Shown one piece after another: positions 19,989 through 29,779 of a stretch of DNA of 64,000 bases. Within the stretch, counting starts at the first letter, position 1, and each line of letters starts with the position of its first letter. The translations under genes and the position numbers were made by a program. The notes under the pieces were generated by a model. That model saw only the letters and a program-made list of their open reading frames with translations, searched no databases and was not told the origin of the DNA. Source of the DNA: Campylobacter concisus (GTDB taxonomy: Bacteria; Campylobacterota; Campylobacteria; Campylobacterales; Campylobacteraceae); assembly GCF_003048405.1 (NCBI RefSeq), contig NZ_PIQS01000004.1:1-64000 (forward strand), read 5' to 3'.

Positions 19989-21107
19989 TTGCTTGATATA
20001 TCACTTATAATGCTTGGAGCAGGAAATTCTAGCCGTTTTGAGCTACCAGTAAAGAAGCAATGGCTTCGAATAGGAAGCGATCCACTTTGGCTATTTGCCA
20101 CTAAAAATTTGAGTAACTTTTACACATTTAAAGAGATCATTGTCGTTAGCAAAGAGTGCAAATATATGTCAAAATTTGCTCCAAATTATAAATTTGTTGA
20201 TGGCGGTGAAACCAGACAAGATAGCTTAAAAAACGCGCTTGAATTAGTAAATAGCGAATTTGTCCTAGTTAGCGACATCGCTCGCCCTTGTATCTCAAGC
20301 GAGCTTTTTCACAAAATCATCGAAGCTGCGTCTCAGGCTGATTGTGTAGCTCCAGCGCTAAAGATCGCAGACACCGCTTATCTTGGCGAAAATGTGGTTG
20401 ATAGAGATAAGGTAAAACTTATCCAAACACCGCAGCTCTCGCGCACAGCACTTCTTAAAAAAGCTCTCAGTAGCGGTGAAATTTACACAGATGATAGCTC
20501 AGCTATGAGAGCCATTGGCGCAAGCGTTTGGCAAATTTTAGGTGATGAAATGGCAAGAAAGATCACTTACAAAGAGGATCTTGCCAAAATTTCTGCTTTA
20601 AAAGAGCCCGAAAATGAAGTTTTTGTGGGAAATGGCTTTGATGTGCATGAGTTTGAAAAGGGCCGTCCTTTGATTCTTTGTGGCGAGAAGATCGACTATG
20701 AGTTTGGGCTAAAAGCACACAGCGACGGCGACGTGGCACTTCATGCACTGACGGATGCCATTTTGGGAGCTGCTGGACTTGGCGATATAGGTGAGCTTTT
20801 TCCTGATACTGACGCTAAATTTAAAGATATTAGCTCCATTTACTTGCTTGAGGAAGCTTACAAAAGGGCGCAAAGTGTGGGCTTTGTGTTAACAAACGCT
20901 GATATCACGATAATGGCACAAAAACCAAAAATTTCAAAACTAAAGTCAAAAATGGAGGCAAATATCGCAAAAGCTCTAAATTTAAACCAGAGTCGCATAA
21001 ATGTAAAGGCAACGACTACTGAAGGGCTTGGCTTTGTCGGCAGATGCGAAGGGATCGCTGTAATGGCAAGTGCTAGCCTTAAATTTTATAACTGGAAGCA
21101 AATATGA
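19989..21107 (+). CDS. ispDF: Bifunctional IspD/IspF isoprenoid enzyme
   Basis: The fused enzyme performs MEP cytidylylation (residues about 1-205) and 2-C-methyl-D-erythritol 2,4-cyclodiphosphate synthesis (about 210-370) in isoprenoid synthesis. MLGAGNSSRF and KKQW are the nucleotide-binding start of IspD, and NGFDVHEF, AHSDGDVALHALTDA and ATTTEGLGF are IspF metal and substrate motifs. The start is TTG with AAGGAG 6 bases upstream. This fusion is usual in epsilonproteobacteria. The stop overlaps the next start by 4 bases. Confidence 0.95.
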   Translation: MLDISLIMLGAGNSSRFELPVKKQWLRIGSDPLWLFATKNLSNFYTFKEIIVVSKECKYMSKFAPNYKFVDGGETRQDSLKNALELVNSEFVLVSDIARPCISSELFHKIIEAASQADCVAPALKIADTAYLGENVVDRDKVKLIQTPQLSRTALLKKALSSGEIYTDDSSAMRAIGASVWQILGDEMARKITYKEDLAKISALKEPENEVFVGNGFDVHEFEKGRPLILCGEKIDYEFGLKAHSDGDVALHALTDAILGAAGLGDIGELFPDTDAKFKDISSIYLLEEAYKRAQSVGFVLTNADITIMAQKPKISKLKSKMEANIAKALNLNQSRINVKATTTEGLGFVGRCEGIAVMASASLKFYNWKQI

Positions 21108-21994
21108 AAATTTTAATAGTAGAAAATGAAATTTACCTAGCTGGCTCGATGGCTAGTAAGCTAGCTGATTTTGGCTACGACTGTGAGATTGCCAAGAGCG
21201 TTAAAGAGTCATTGAAGTTTGAAAATTTTGATGTAGTGTTACTTTCTACCACACTCCCAGGGCAGGATTTTTACCCTGTTATCGAAAAATTTAAAAATTC
21301 TATCATTATTTTACTAATCGCTTATATCAATAGTGACACTGTGCTAAAACCAATCCAAGCAGGAGCGGTTGATTACATCCAAAAGCCATTTATGATAGAA
21401 GAGCTAGTTAGAAAGATAAAGCATTTTGAGGAATTTAGAAATTTCAAAAACGAGATCAAAAACTATGAAAGCTACGTAAATTACGCTTTAAAAGAGTACG
21501 AAATTTCTAGCTTTGAGGCAAAAAAGATAAAATTTCCACTGCTTTTAAAATCAAGCAAAAGCGGATACAGCGATAAATTTATATTTAGCTACGTAAAAGC
21601 TTGCAAATTACCATTTTTATTTTTAGGCAAAGCCTGTTTCTCTGAGCTTGAAAAGGCATTGTCCAAAAATGGTGATGAGCTAATCTATATGACAAATTTA
21701 GAAGAGCTAAAACAAGAAGAAAAAGAGAAAATTTTAGAAATTTGTAAAAAGAAAAAAGTCGCGATCTCAACTAGCAATTTTGCACAAAAAGCACCATTTG
21801 AAGAGCTTGAACTTTCAGGACGCGATAAAAATTTCAATATCGATGAGATCGTTACGATCGATGAATATATAAAATACATAATCGTTAATTATCAAGATAA
21901 ATTCCCTGATACAGAACTTAGCAAGAAGCTTGGAATTTCTAGAAAATCACTTTGGGAAAAGAGAAAGAAATATGACGTCAGCAAGAAAAAATAG
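21104..21994 (+). CDS. Atypical orphan response regulator (HP1021/Cj1608-like)
   Basis: A receiver-like domain (residues 1-115) followed by a linker region and a Fis-type helix-turn-helix at the C-terminus (DTELSKKLGISRKSLWEKR). The phospho-acceptor position is Ser48 in VVLLSTTLPG where active receivers have Asp, and the KP motif is kept (YIQKPF). Length, position after ispDF and the missing Asp match H. pylori HP1021 and C. jejuni Cj1608, which bind oriC and act in redox control. Four cysteines (C27, two in ACK and KAC, one in EICKK) could serve redox sensing (inference). Confidence 0.85.
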   Translation: MKILIVENEIYLAGSMASKLADFGYDCEIAKSVKESLKFENFDVVLLSTTLPGQDFYPVIEKFKNSIIILLIAYINSDTVLKPIQAGAVDYIQKPFMIEELVRKIKHFEEFRNFKNEIKNYESYVNYALKEYEISSFEAKKIKFPLLLKSSKSGYSDKFIFSYVKACKLPFLFLGKACFSELEKALSKNGDELIYMTNLEELKQEEKEKILEICKKKKVAISTSNFAQKAPFEELELSGRDKNFNIDEIVTIDEYIKYIIVNYQDKFPDTELSKKLGISRKSLWEKRKKYDVSKKK

Positions 21995-23153
21995 TGAAAT
22001 TTCTATAAATACCGAAGTTTTTGGTGCTTTGGAGCTAATAAAAAATAAAATTCTCTCAGATTATGACTCTCTGATGGACGATGAACAGATAAAAGAGGTG
22101 AGTAAAAAAGGCTATTTTAATGGCGAGCCGATGCCGTATTCTTTTGGATTTGCTCCATTTGGCGAGCTAAATCAAAATATTGCTAGCAAGCTTACTTCTG
22201 GACAAAAGGTAAATCTAAGTCTTGATGGCAAGATCGTTGGACACATCAATGTTGCTAAGGTCTTTAAATTTGACGAGAGTATGAGGGCTAAAAATATATT
22301 TTTAGCAAATGAAGCTAGCAATGATAAAGAGCTAAATTTAGGCAAATACGGCATTAGTGGCGAATTTGAGCTTTATGATGAAAGTATGCAAATAAGCAAA
22401 AATGCACTAAACGATCTAATAAAAGAAGATGGCGCTAAAAAGATAACGGCGGTCTTCTTAACGGCTGATCCATTTAATAGAGCTCACGAGCGCCTTGTTA
22501 GAATGACTATTGATAAGGCTGATTTAGTAATCATTTTTTTAATACGAACACGTGAAGAAAAGCACGTTGATTACGAGATTAGAAAGCAAGTGCTAGATTA
22601 TTTTATACAAAATTATTTACCAATAAAAAAGGTCTTTGTCTTTGCTCTAAAAAACACGACTCTTTTTAGCTCGCACGCAAATCCTACACTTGAGTGTATC
22701 GCTGCTTCAAGATTTGGAGCAAATAAGCTAGTGATTGGACAAAACCACTCAGGAATTGGAATGTTTTTTGATCACAATGAAGCTCATACGATTCTTGATA
22801 TTTATAAAAACGACCTAAATTTAGAGGTAATCGTACTGCCAGAGCTAGTTTATTGCAACAAATGCAAGACGCTAGTTAGTACCAAAAGTTGCCCGCACGG
22901 ACAACACCATCAGATCAAATATCATCCAGATGTTATCAAGGAGCTGCTATTTAACGGCATTATGCCACCAGCCATTCTTGTGAGGCCAGAAATTTCTGCA
23001 CTAGTTTTAAGCAAACTCTTTACAAATCGCTTCAAAGACGTGCAAAAGCTTTGTGATGATCTTTTTGTAAATTCAGGACTGCTTGAAAACAAAACTGACC
23101 GTGACTTTTACGAAGAGCTTATGAAGCTTTATCAAACATCATCGATGACTTAA
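21972..23153 (+). CDS. sat: Sulfate adenylyltransferase-like protein
   Basis: A 393-residue ATP sulfurylase-like protein. TADPFNRAHERLVR corresponds to the family's QxRNPxHxAHE substrate motif, GQNHSGIG to the phosphate-binding loop, and CNKCKTLVSTKSCPHGQHH to the zinc-like region. I chose the ATG at 21972, which overlaps the regulator gene by 23 bases, because homologues start near MTSAR. The first motif differs from the canonical QTRNP form, so activity is not certain. The equivalent gene in C. jejuni follows the Cj1608-type regulator. Confidence 0.8.
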   Translation: MTSARKNSEISINTEVFGALELIKNKILSDYDSLMDDEQIKEVSKKGYFNGEPMPYSFGFAPFGELNQNIASKLTSGQKVNLSLDGKIVGHINVAKVFKFDESMRAKNIFLANEASNDKELNLGKYGISGEFELYDESMQISKNALNDLIKEDGAKKITAVFLTADPFNRAHERLVRMTIDKADLVIIFLIRTREEKHVDYEIRKQVLDYFIQNYLPIKKVFVFALKNTTLFSSHANPTLECIAASRFGANKLVIGQNHSGIGMFFDHNEAHTILDIYKNDLNLEVIVLPELVYCNKCKTLVSTKSCPHGQHHQIKYHPDVIKELLFNGIMPPAILVRPEISALVLSKLFTNRFKDVQKLCDDLFVNSGLLENKTDRDFYEELMKLYQTSSMT

Positions 23154-23161
23154 GGAAATTT

Positions 23162-23629
23162 ATGCAAAAACTATTTTTAACTTTTTTTGGATTTGGACTT
23201 TTACCAAAAGCACCTGGCACTTGGGGCTCTATCGCTGGCGCTGTGGTAGCTTATTTTGTGCTTTATTTTTTATCATCAACCACGCTTTTTCTAGCTAGCA
23301 TTTTGCTATTTTTGGTAAGCATTAGCGTTATAGATGATTTTGAAAAAAAGGTAAATTCTCACGATGAAAGTTTTATTGTTATAGACGAAGTTGCTGGAGT
23401 TTGGCTTGCTATTGCCATTAGTGGAGCTACGATCTCTCAACTCATACTCTCGCTTGTGCTTTTTAGAGTGCTTGATATTAAAAAGCCTTCCATCATCGGT
23501 AGGATCGACCGCAATGTAAAGGGCGGACTTGGCGTAATGGGCGATGATATGGCGGCTGGTTTTTTTGCTGGAATAATTAGCGCAATAATATACGGGGCTG
23601 CCATAAAATTTGGCATAACTTTGCCGTAA
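23162..23629 (+). CDS. pgpA: Phosphatidylglycerophosphatase A
   Basis: It removes phosphate from phosphatidylglycerol phosphate at the inner membrane. The 155 residues contain GLLPKAPGTWGS, VIDEVAGVW and MGDDMAAG, the conserved acidic and glycine motifs of PgpA, and three to four hydrophobic segments. It starts 8 bases after the sulfate adenylyltransferase gene with AAGGAAATTT upstream. Confidence 0.93.
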   Translation: MQKLFLTFFGFGLLPKAPGTWGSIAGAVVAYFVLYFLSSTTLFLASILLFLVSISVIDDFEKKVNSHDESFIVIDEVAGVWLAIAISGATISQLILSLVLFRVLDIKKPSIIGRIDRNVKGGLGVMGDDMAAGFFAGIISAIIYGAAIKFGITLP

Positions 23630-23654
23630 AAATATAGACTTTTGGCAAAGTTAT
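23615..23654 (+). terminator. Hairpin over the pgpA stop codon
   Basis: ATAACTTTGCC (23615-23625) and GGCAAAGTTAT (23644-23654) are perfect 11-bp inverted arms separated by 18 bases. The structure lies between convergent pgpA and the next minus-strand gene and probably serves as terminator, though the loop is long and only a weak T-run follows. Confidence 0.5.
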
Positions 23655-23682
23655 ATAGGCTTAAATATCTTTTATATAAATT

Positions 23683-24144
23683 TTAAGCAAGTCCTAGCTC
23701 ATTTAAAACAGAACTTAAATTAACCGAGCTACTATTCTTGCTATTAAGATTTTTTTGCTTCTCTAGTAAAGCTTGATTAGCAAGTGCAACATTTAGCTCT
23801 TTGCGGTAATCGCTCAAAATTTTATCCATTATTTTAAGCAGCTCATTTTTTTGATCCTGTGTTTTTGCGGGATCATCTATGCCTAGAAGTTCTGTTAGCT
23901 CCTTTTTCTTTTGGGCTATTTTTTCTTCTATCTTGTTAGAATTTAGCTCGCTTATAAAACCAACTGCGCCAATTTCAGTAAGTCTTTTTTTAAACTGTTC
24001 AATCTTGTCTGAAATTTTTGCATCGCTTGCGATCTTATCCATAGCAAGGCTTAAAATTTCATCAAAACTATTTTTTTTATCCTTAGTTTTGTTTGAGCCT
24101 GATTGCAATAAATAATCGATTATGTCGTTATTTTGTACCTTCAT
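23683..24144 (-). CDS. Lys/Glu-rich helical protein, unknown
   Basis: A 153-residue, highly charged and probably largely coiled-coil protein without signal peptide or cysteine. No family is recognised. A strong GGAGA ribosome-binding site precedes the start on the minus strand, and a TATAAAATATA tract at about 24165-24180 may be its -10 region. It is monocistronic, convergent with pgpA. Confidence 0.6.
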   Translation of the reverse strand: MKVQNNDIIDYLLQSGSNKTKDKKNSFDEILSLAMDKIASDAKISDKIEQFKKRLTEIGAVGFISELNSNKIEEKIAQKKKELTELLGIDDPAKTQDQKNELLKIMDKILSDYRKELNVALANQALLEKQKNLNSKNSSSVNLSSVLNELGLA

Positions 24145-24194
24145 ATATCTCCTTTTTACTGTATTGAGATATATTTTATAAGCAAGATTTATTC

Positions 24195-25151
24195 CTAAAA
24201 GTTAATCTCTTTGGCTGTTTTTGCTTTTTGTAAGATAAAACTAGCAAACTCATCACTAAAATTTGGGCACCAAACAACCTTGTAGAAGCTAAAATTTAGC
24301 TCTTTTGCGATCTTTGCATACTCAATAACTAGCTCAAAAATGGTCTCAGAGTTATCTATACAAAAAGAGAGCGGATAGATAAGAGCCTTTTTACTCTTAC
24401 ACTTTGCCAAAATTTCATTTAGTGATGGCTCTAGCCATTTTACAGGCCCGAGACGCGACTGGTATGCTAAATTTATCTCTTTGAAGTTTAGTCCACTATC
24501 TTTTATCATTTTGCTTAGAATTTGCACATGCTCATTTATATGTTTTTCGTAGACATCACCTTTATCGATAATTTTTTGAGGCAACGAATGAGCCGAAAAG
24601 ATAAGCTCCACATCGCTTATATCTATATTGTTTATGGCTTCATTTATGTGCGAGATTATGATTTTGTTGTAAATTTCATCATCATAAAATGGTCCGCAAA
24701 GCAAAATTTTAGCCTTTATCTCTAGCTCATCTTTTGCTTTTTTAAAGTCATCTAAACTCGAAGTTATTGTAGTTTGCGAATGATGAGGATAAAGTGGCAA
24801 AAGCACTATCTCATCAAAATTTTCGTATTTTTTAAGCACATCTTTTACAAACGGTGAAGTATAGTTCATCGCAAAATCAACTGCATCAAACTCATTTTGT
24901 AAGCTTGAAATTTTATCGCAAAGCTTAGCTGTAAGCTCGCAAATAGGCGATTTTCCACCTATTTGTTCGTAGTTATGCTTAGCCGTTTTTAGCCTACCTT
25001 TTGTGATCATAAAAGCTACAAATTTTCTTAAAAATTTATTCTTTATACCCAAAATATACGGGTCATTAAACATATTTTTTAGAAAAATTTCTACATCAGC
25101 AAGGCTATTTGCCCCACCCATATTCAAAAGCAAAAGTGCCTTTTTCATCAA
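24195..25151 (-). CDS. hemH: Ferrochelatase HemH
   Basis: It inserts Fe2+ into protoporphyrin IX at the last step of haem synthesis. The 318-residue length, the N-terminal ALLLLNMGGA, the catalytic His region FSAHSLPQ and the YQSRLGPVKWLEP segment are typical. Its start overlaps the stop of the upstream oxidoreductase-like gene by 4 bases, so the two are probably translationally coupled. Confidence 0.95.
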   Translation of the reverse strand: MMKKALLLLNMGGANSLADVEIFLKNMFNDPYILGIKNKFLRKFVAFMITKGRLKTAKHNYEQIGGKSPICELTAKLCDKISSLQNEFDAVDFAMNYTSPFVKDVLKKYENFDEIVLLPLYPHHSQTTITSSLDDFKKAKDELEIKAKILLCGPFYDDEIYNKIIISHINEAINNIDISDVELIFSAHSLPQKIIDKGDVYEKHINEHVQILSKMIKDSGLNFKEINLAYQSRLGPVKWLEPSLNEILAKCKSKKALIYPLSFCIDNSETIFELVIEYAKIAKELNFSFYKVVWCPNFSDEFASFILQKAKTAKEINF

Positions 25152-26017
25152 AATAGCTCTTTGATTTTTATCGCATCATCAATGCTTGAAAGCTCGCTAC
25201 TTTCGCCACTTTGACAAAGATCATAAAAGGCATCATATTGGGCTTTTATCTCATTATTTATGGGATCGGTTTTTAAATTCATCTGACCATTTTCATTTAC
25301 TCTGTGAAGTTTGTAATCAATAAGATCGCCAAAATAAACACCTTCTTTGGCATTTACTTCTATTTTAAAACGTTCTAATGAACCACAAAAAGAATCAGTA
25401 ATACTCACCAAAATTTGATTTTTCATTTTAATGTTTATTCCAACATTGTCGCATATTTTGGTATTTGTTTTATTTGCCTGAGTATAAAAAAAGCTGCAAA
25501 TTTCACTATCTACTAAATTTTTCGCAAGGTCTATATCGCAAAGTGAAAGCTCATTTATAATATTTCCCTCACAAAGTGGTCTAAAATGCGCAATTGAAAT
25601 GCTATAAATTTCTTCTTCTTTTAAAAGTGCCTTTTTTAATGAAACGATAGTTGGGTTAAAGCGCTCATCTACGCCAGTGCAAACTCTTACTTTATTTACT
25701 ACCGACGCATATTTTATCTCTTTTAGTTCGCTCACACTTTTAAATATTGGCCTTGAAATCAAGATATTTTGGCAATATTTTGCACACTGACAAAAGGCCT
25801 CTACGATCTCATGTTGAGGCAAACAAAGTACGACAGCTTGTGGTTGGGCTACTTCTATAAATTTTTTAAACTCATCAAAAAACGGAGCTCTGCAAGCATC
25901 ATCTCTATTTTCTTTATCAAAAACTCCACAAACTTCAAATTTGTCAGAACGCCTCAGCTCCATATAGTGCTGCTTGCCAACCAGATTGTATCCAACAATG
26001 CCAATTTTGAGTTTCAC
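25148..26017 (-). CDS. Gfo/Idh/MocA-like Rossmann protein
   Basis: A 289-residue protein with an N-terminal NAD(P)-binding fold: KIGIVGYNLVGKQHYMELR near residues 4-22. The family's EKP catalytic motif, expected near residue 95, reads SRP (LISRPIF), so the key lysine is absent. It may bind nucleotide without the usual dehydrogenase activity or belong to a diverged subgroup. It lies directly upstream of hemH with a 4-base overlap. Confidence 0.68.
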   Translation of the reverse strand: MKLKIGIVGYNLVGKQHYMELRRSDKFEVCGVFDKENRDDACRAPFFDEFKKFIEVAQPQAVVLCLPQHEIVEAFCQCAKYCQNILISRPIFKSVSELKEIKYASVVNKVRVCTGVDERFNPTIVSLKKALLKEEEIYSISIAHFRPLCEGNIINELSLCDIDLAKNLVDSEICSFFYTQANKTNTKICDNVGINIKMKNQILVSITDSFCGSLERFKIEVNAKEGVYFGDLIDYKLHRVNENGQMNLKTDPINNEIKAQYDAFYDLCQSGESSELSSIDDAIKIKELF

Positions 26018-26184
26018 TAAAGACCTTTTAGTTATAAATTTTTAGGCTATTTTAATTGCAAATCGCTTTTAAACAAATAAATTTATAAAATATATTAAGC
26101 AAAAATTAATTTTGTATTTTTTTATAAATTTACAAACGATTTTTAGCTAAAATCGAGCAAAATTTAAAACTAACGAGGATAAAA

Positions 26185-28743
26185 ATGCAAAATTTAGATA
26201 TAAGAAAGGCATATCTTGATTTTTTTAAATCAAAAGGTCACGAAGTAGTAGCTTCTGCGCCACTCGTGCCAAACGATGCAACACTACTTTTCACAAATGC
26301 TGGCATGGTGCCATTTAAGAGCATTTTCACAGGCGAAGTGCCACGCCCAACACCACCTATTCGCACTAGCTGTCAGACCTGCATAAGAGCTGGTGGCAAG
26401 CACAATGACCTTGATAATGTTGGCTACACAGCACGCCACCACACATTTTTTGAGATGCTTGGCAACTTTAGCTTTGGCGAATACTTCAAAAAAGAGGCGA
26501 TCGCTTATGCGTGGGAATTTGTCACAGAGGTGCTAAAACTACCAAAAGATAAGCTTTATGTAACCGTTCACGAAAGTGATGATGAAGCATTTGAAATTTG
26601 GAGCACTCACATCGCAAAAGAGAGAATTTACCGCTTTGGCGATCACGATAACTTCTGGCAGATGGGTGATACTGGACCATGCGGCCCTTGCAGCGAAATT
26701 TTTTACGATCAAGGGGCTGAACACTTCAATACGCCTGAAGATTACATGGGCGGCGACGGTGATAGATTTTTAGAGATTTGGAATCTTGTTTTCATGCAGT
26801 ATGAAAGAAGCGCCGATGGCAAACTAAGCCCACTACCAAAGCCAAGCATTGACACTGGCATGGGACTTGAGCGCGTTACTGCTATCTTACAAGGTAAATT
26901 TAGCAACTACGATAGCACACTTTTTATGCCACTAATTAGCGAAGTAGCAAAGCTTTGTGGCAAGCCATACGTCTATGAAAGTGGTGCTAGCTACCGCGTC
27001 ATAAGCGATCACATCCGCTCAGTCACATTTTTGCTAGCTCAAGGTACGACATTTGATAAAGAAGGCCGTGGCTACGTGCTTCGCCGCATATTACGTCGTG
27101 CGATCCGCCATGGATACTTGCTAGGCATAAAAGAGCCATTTATGTATAAGCTTGTCGATAAAGTTTGCGAGCTTATGGGCGAGCACTACACCTATTTAAA
27201 TGAGAAAAAAGCGGCTGTAAAAGAGCAGATCAAGCTTGAAGAAGAGAGATTTTTGGCGACAATCGCTAGTGGCTTGGAGCTATTTGAGAGCGAGCTTAAA
27301 AATACAAAAGAAATTTTTAGCGGAGAGGCTGCGTTTAAGCTTTATGACACATTTGGCTTCCCACTTGACCTAACAGCTGATATGCTTAGAGAAAAAGGCT
27401 TAAAAGTCGATGAGGCAAGGTTTGATGAGCTTATGAGCGAGCAAAAAGCACGTGCAAAAGCTGCTTGGAAAGGCAGTGGCGATAAGAGCGCAAAGGGCGA
27501 CTTTAAAGAGCTACTTGAAAAATTTGGTGAGAATAAATTTATAGGCTACGAAGAGCTTAAGAGCAAAAGCAAAATTTTAGCCCTGCTTGATGAAGAATTT
27601 AAAAATGTAGATAGTCTAGACGCTGGTAAAGAGGGCTGGGTGATGTTTGATGTCACTCCATTTTACGCTCAAAGTGGCGGTCAGTGCGGCGATAGCGGTA
27701 AGATAGTGGGTAAAGCAAATGTGCTTGATACGCAAAAATTTCATGGGCTAAATTTATCTTTAGTAAAAACTAGCGCGGCGCTAAAAGTTGGCGATGAGGT
27801 AGAGCTTGAAGTTGGCAGCGATAGAGCCCAGATCGCGCGACATCACAGCGCCACACACTTACTTCACGCAGCCCTTAGAAACGTGCTTGGCACGCATATC
27901 GCTCAAGCTGGCTCAAATGTCGAGGCAGATAGGCTAAGGTTTGACTTCTCACATCCAAAGGCACTTACTAGCGAAGAAATTTCAAAGGTCGAAAACCTTG
28001 TAAATGAGTGGATACTAAATGGCGCTAACTCAAAAACAGAACTTATGAAGCTTGAAGATGCTAAAAATAGTGGAGCTATCGCACTATTTAATGAAAAATA
28101 CGCTGATGATGTAAGAGTCGTTAGCTTTGGCGACGTCAGCAAAGAGCTTTGCGGTGGCACACACGTAAAAAATATAGATGAGATAGGATCATTTTTCATC
28201 ACAAAAGAGAGTGGCGTAAGTGCTGGCGTTAGGCGTATCGAGGCTGTTTGCTCAAGGGCTGCGCTAAATTTAGCAAGATCATTTAGAGCTGAGATTGATG
28301 AGCTAAAAGATGAGCTAAAAAGTACCGAGCCACTAAATGCGGTCAAAAAGCTAAAAAATGAATTAAGAGTTTTAAAAGATAAACTAAAAAATGCTAAAAA
28401 TTCTCATGAGCTAGTCTATTTAGATATAAATAAAACCAAACTTTGCGTCACAAGCGTAGATGGTGGAGATATAAAAACCTTGATAGATGAGTTTAAAAAT
28501 GAGCATGAAAGTGCTGCTATTTTACTGATCCAAACAGATGAAGAGGGTAAAATTTCTCTTGCAGCTGGCGTTAAAAATGCTCCTTTAAAAGCAGGTGCTT
28601 GGGTAAAATTTGCAGCGCAAATCCTAGGTGGCAATGGCGGTGGCAAAGATGACTTTGCAACAGCCGGTGGCAAAGATGCATCAATGATAGAAGATGCGAT
28701 AAAAGACTCACTTGAGTACGCAAGGCAAGCTTTAGAAAAATGA
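26185..28743 (+). CDS. alaS: Alanyl-tRNA synthetase AlaS
   Basis: It charges tRNA-Ala. Class II catalytic core residues occupy about 1-400 ([33 protein letters not shown]). The editing domain has HHSATH and ELCGGTHV zinc ligands, and the C-terminal C-Ala domain ends with [15 protein letters not shown]. The 852-residue length is normal. The start has CGAGGATAAAA upstream. It heads an operon of four genes that overlap each other by 4 bases. Confidence 0.98.
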   Translation: MQNLDIRKAYLDFFKSKGHEVVASAPLVPNDATLLFTNAGMVPFKSIFTGEVPRPTPPIRTSCQTCIRAGGKHNDLDNVGYTARHHTFFEMLGNFSFGEYFKKEAIAYAWEFVTEVLKLPKDKLYVTVHESDDEAFEIWSTHIAKERIYRFGDHDNFWQMGDTGPCGPCSEIFYDQGAEHFNTPEDYMGGDGDRFLEIWNLVFMQYERSADGKLSPLPKPSIDTGMGLERVTAILQGKFSNYDSTLFMPLISEVAKLCGKPYVYESGASYRVISDHIRSVTFLLAQGTTFDKEGRGYVLRRILRRAIRHGYLLGIKEPFMYKLVDKVCELMGEHYTYLNEKKAAVKEQIKLEEERFLATIASGLELFESELKNTKEIFSGEAAFKLYDTFGFPLDLTADMLREKGLKVDEARFDELMSEQKARAKAAWKGSGDKSAKGDFKELLEKFGENKFIGYEELKSKSKILALLDEEFKNVDSLDAGKEGWVMFDVTPFYAQSGGQCGDSGKIVGKANVLDTQKFHGLNLSLVKTSAALKVGDEVELEVGSDRAQIARHHSATHLLHAALRNVLGTHIAQAGSNVEADRLRFDFSHPKALTSEEISKVENLVNEWILNGANSKTELMKLEDAKNSGAIALFNEKYADDVRVVSFGDVSKELCGGTHVKNIDEIGSFFITKESGVSAGVRRIEAVCSRAALNLARSFRAEIDELKDELKSTEPLNAVKKLKNELRVLKDKLKNAKNSHELVYLDINKTKLCVTSVDGGDIKTLIDEFKNEHESAAILLIQTDEEGKISLAAGVKNAPLKAGAWVKFAAQILGGNGGGKDDFATAGGKDASMIEDAIKDSLEYARQALEK

Positions 28744-29240
28744 GTCATTACGATATAGCTTTTATAAAATTTGACCAAGTAGTACTATTTTTGCATGTAT
28801 GCTTTGTAGCTCTTTTTGTGGGGCTACAAGCCGGTCTTGTGCTTGTTGGAAGTTACTTTATAAAAAATAAATTTGAAGACAAGGAACGCTATCACATCTT
28901 ACTTCACATTATAAGACGCTTTGGCATTGCGATTTTCATACTAATCCTTTTCGTGATAGCGACAAGTGTGGTTATAATTTTTGGATTTTATGATGCAAAT
29001 TTGACAAATCCTATGGCAAGTGCAATGGTAGCAACAAAATGCGCAATAGAACTATTTTTGCTATTAAATTTAAGCTATATATTTTATAGATACAAAAAGG
29101 CCTTAAAAGCACTAAGATCGCATGAAATGATCGAGCTAAACGAAAGTTTGATCGTTATAATTTATTACTTCACACCGCTAAATTTATTAGCTTCACTAGC
29201 AGCCATTTATCTTGGCATAAGCTATAAGGTATTTTTATGA
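28740..29240 (+). CDS. Four-helix inner-membrane protein, unknown
   Basis: A 166-residue protein with four hydrophobic segments near residues 12-38, 55-78, 88-110 and 135-160 and a conserved-looking His in the first ([12 protein letters not shown]). The pattern resembles small haem-binding or CopD-like membrane proteins, but no motif is decisive. It overlaps alaS and maf by 4 bases on each side, so it is part of that transcript. Confidence 0.65.
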   Translation: MSHYDIAFIKFDQVVLFLHVCFVALFVGLQAGLVLVGSYFIKNKFEDKERYHILLHIIRRFGIAIFILILFVIATSVVIIFGFYDANLTNPMASAMVATKCAIELFLLLNLSYIFYRYKKALKALRSHEMIELNESLIVIIYYFTPLNLLASLAAIYLGISYKVFL

Positions 29241-29779
29241 TAATACTCGCTTCAAGCTCACCAACAAGGGCAAATTTATTAAAAGATGCTGGCATAAATT
29301 TCACTCAAATTTCTTTCCAGTTTGACGAGAGCAAGATAGAAAAAAATGTAAAGCCTGAAATTTATGTCCAAAACGTCGTAAAAGCTAAAAAAGAACAATT
29401 TTTAAAAGAAAATATAGGTCTTAAAAATTTACTCTTTGCGGATAGCTGTGTAGCGTGTGGAGATAAAATTTTAGGTAAAGCAAAGGATGAAAAAGAAGTG
29501 ATTGCCATGCTAAATTTACAAAGTGGCAACGAATGCAGCGTCTATACGGCGATGATATTTTTAGGCGAATTTGAGCTTATAAACGTAAGTAGGACTACAT
29601 ATAAATTTAAAAAATTTGACGAGCATGACCTTAATGAATACATAAAAAATAATGAGTGGCAAGGCAAGGCTGGAGCCATGACGATAGAAAATTTTAATAA
29701 AAAATATATCATCTCCCAACACGGCGAAACTAGCACGGCCATGGGGCTAAATTTAAAAATATTAAAGGCATTTTTATGA
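29237..29779 (+). CDS. maf: Maf-like nucleoside triphosphate pyrophosphatase
   Basis: A 180-residue Maf protein: ILASSSPTRANLLKDAG at the start binds nucleotide phosphates, and FADSCVACGDKILGKAKD plus GKAGAMTIE are family motifs. Such enzymes hydrolyse non-canonical or ordinary NTPs to monophosphates and are linked to division arrest. It overlaps its neighbours by 4 bases. Confidence 0.9.
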   Translation: MIILASSSPTRANLLKDAGINFTQISFQFDESKIEKNVKPEIYVQNVVKAKKEQFLKENIGLKNLLFADSCVACGDKILGKAKDEKEVIAMLNLQSGNECSVYTAMIFLGEFELINVSRTTYKFKKFDEHDLNEYIKNNEWQGKAGAMTIENFNKKYIISQHGETSTAMGLNLKILKAFL

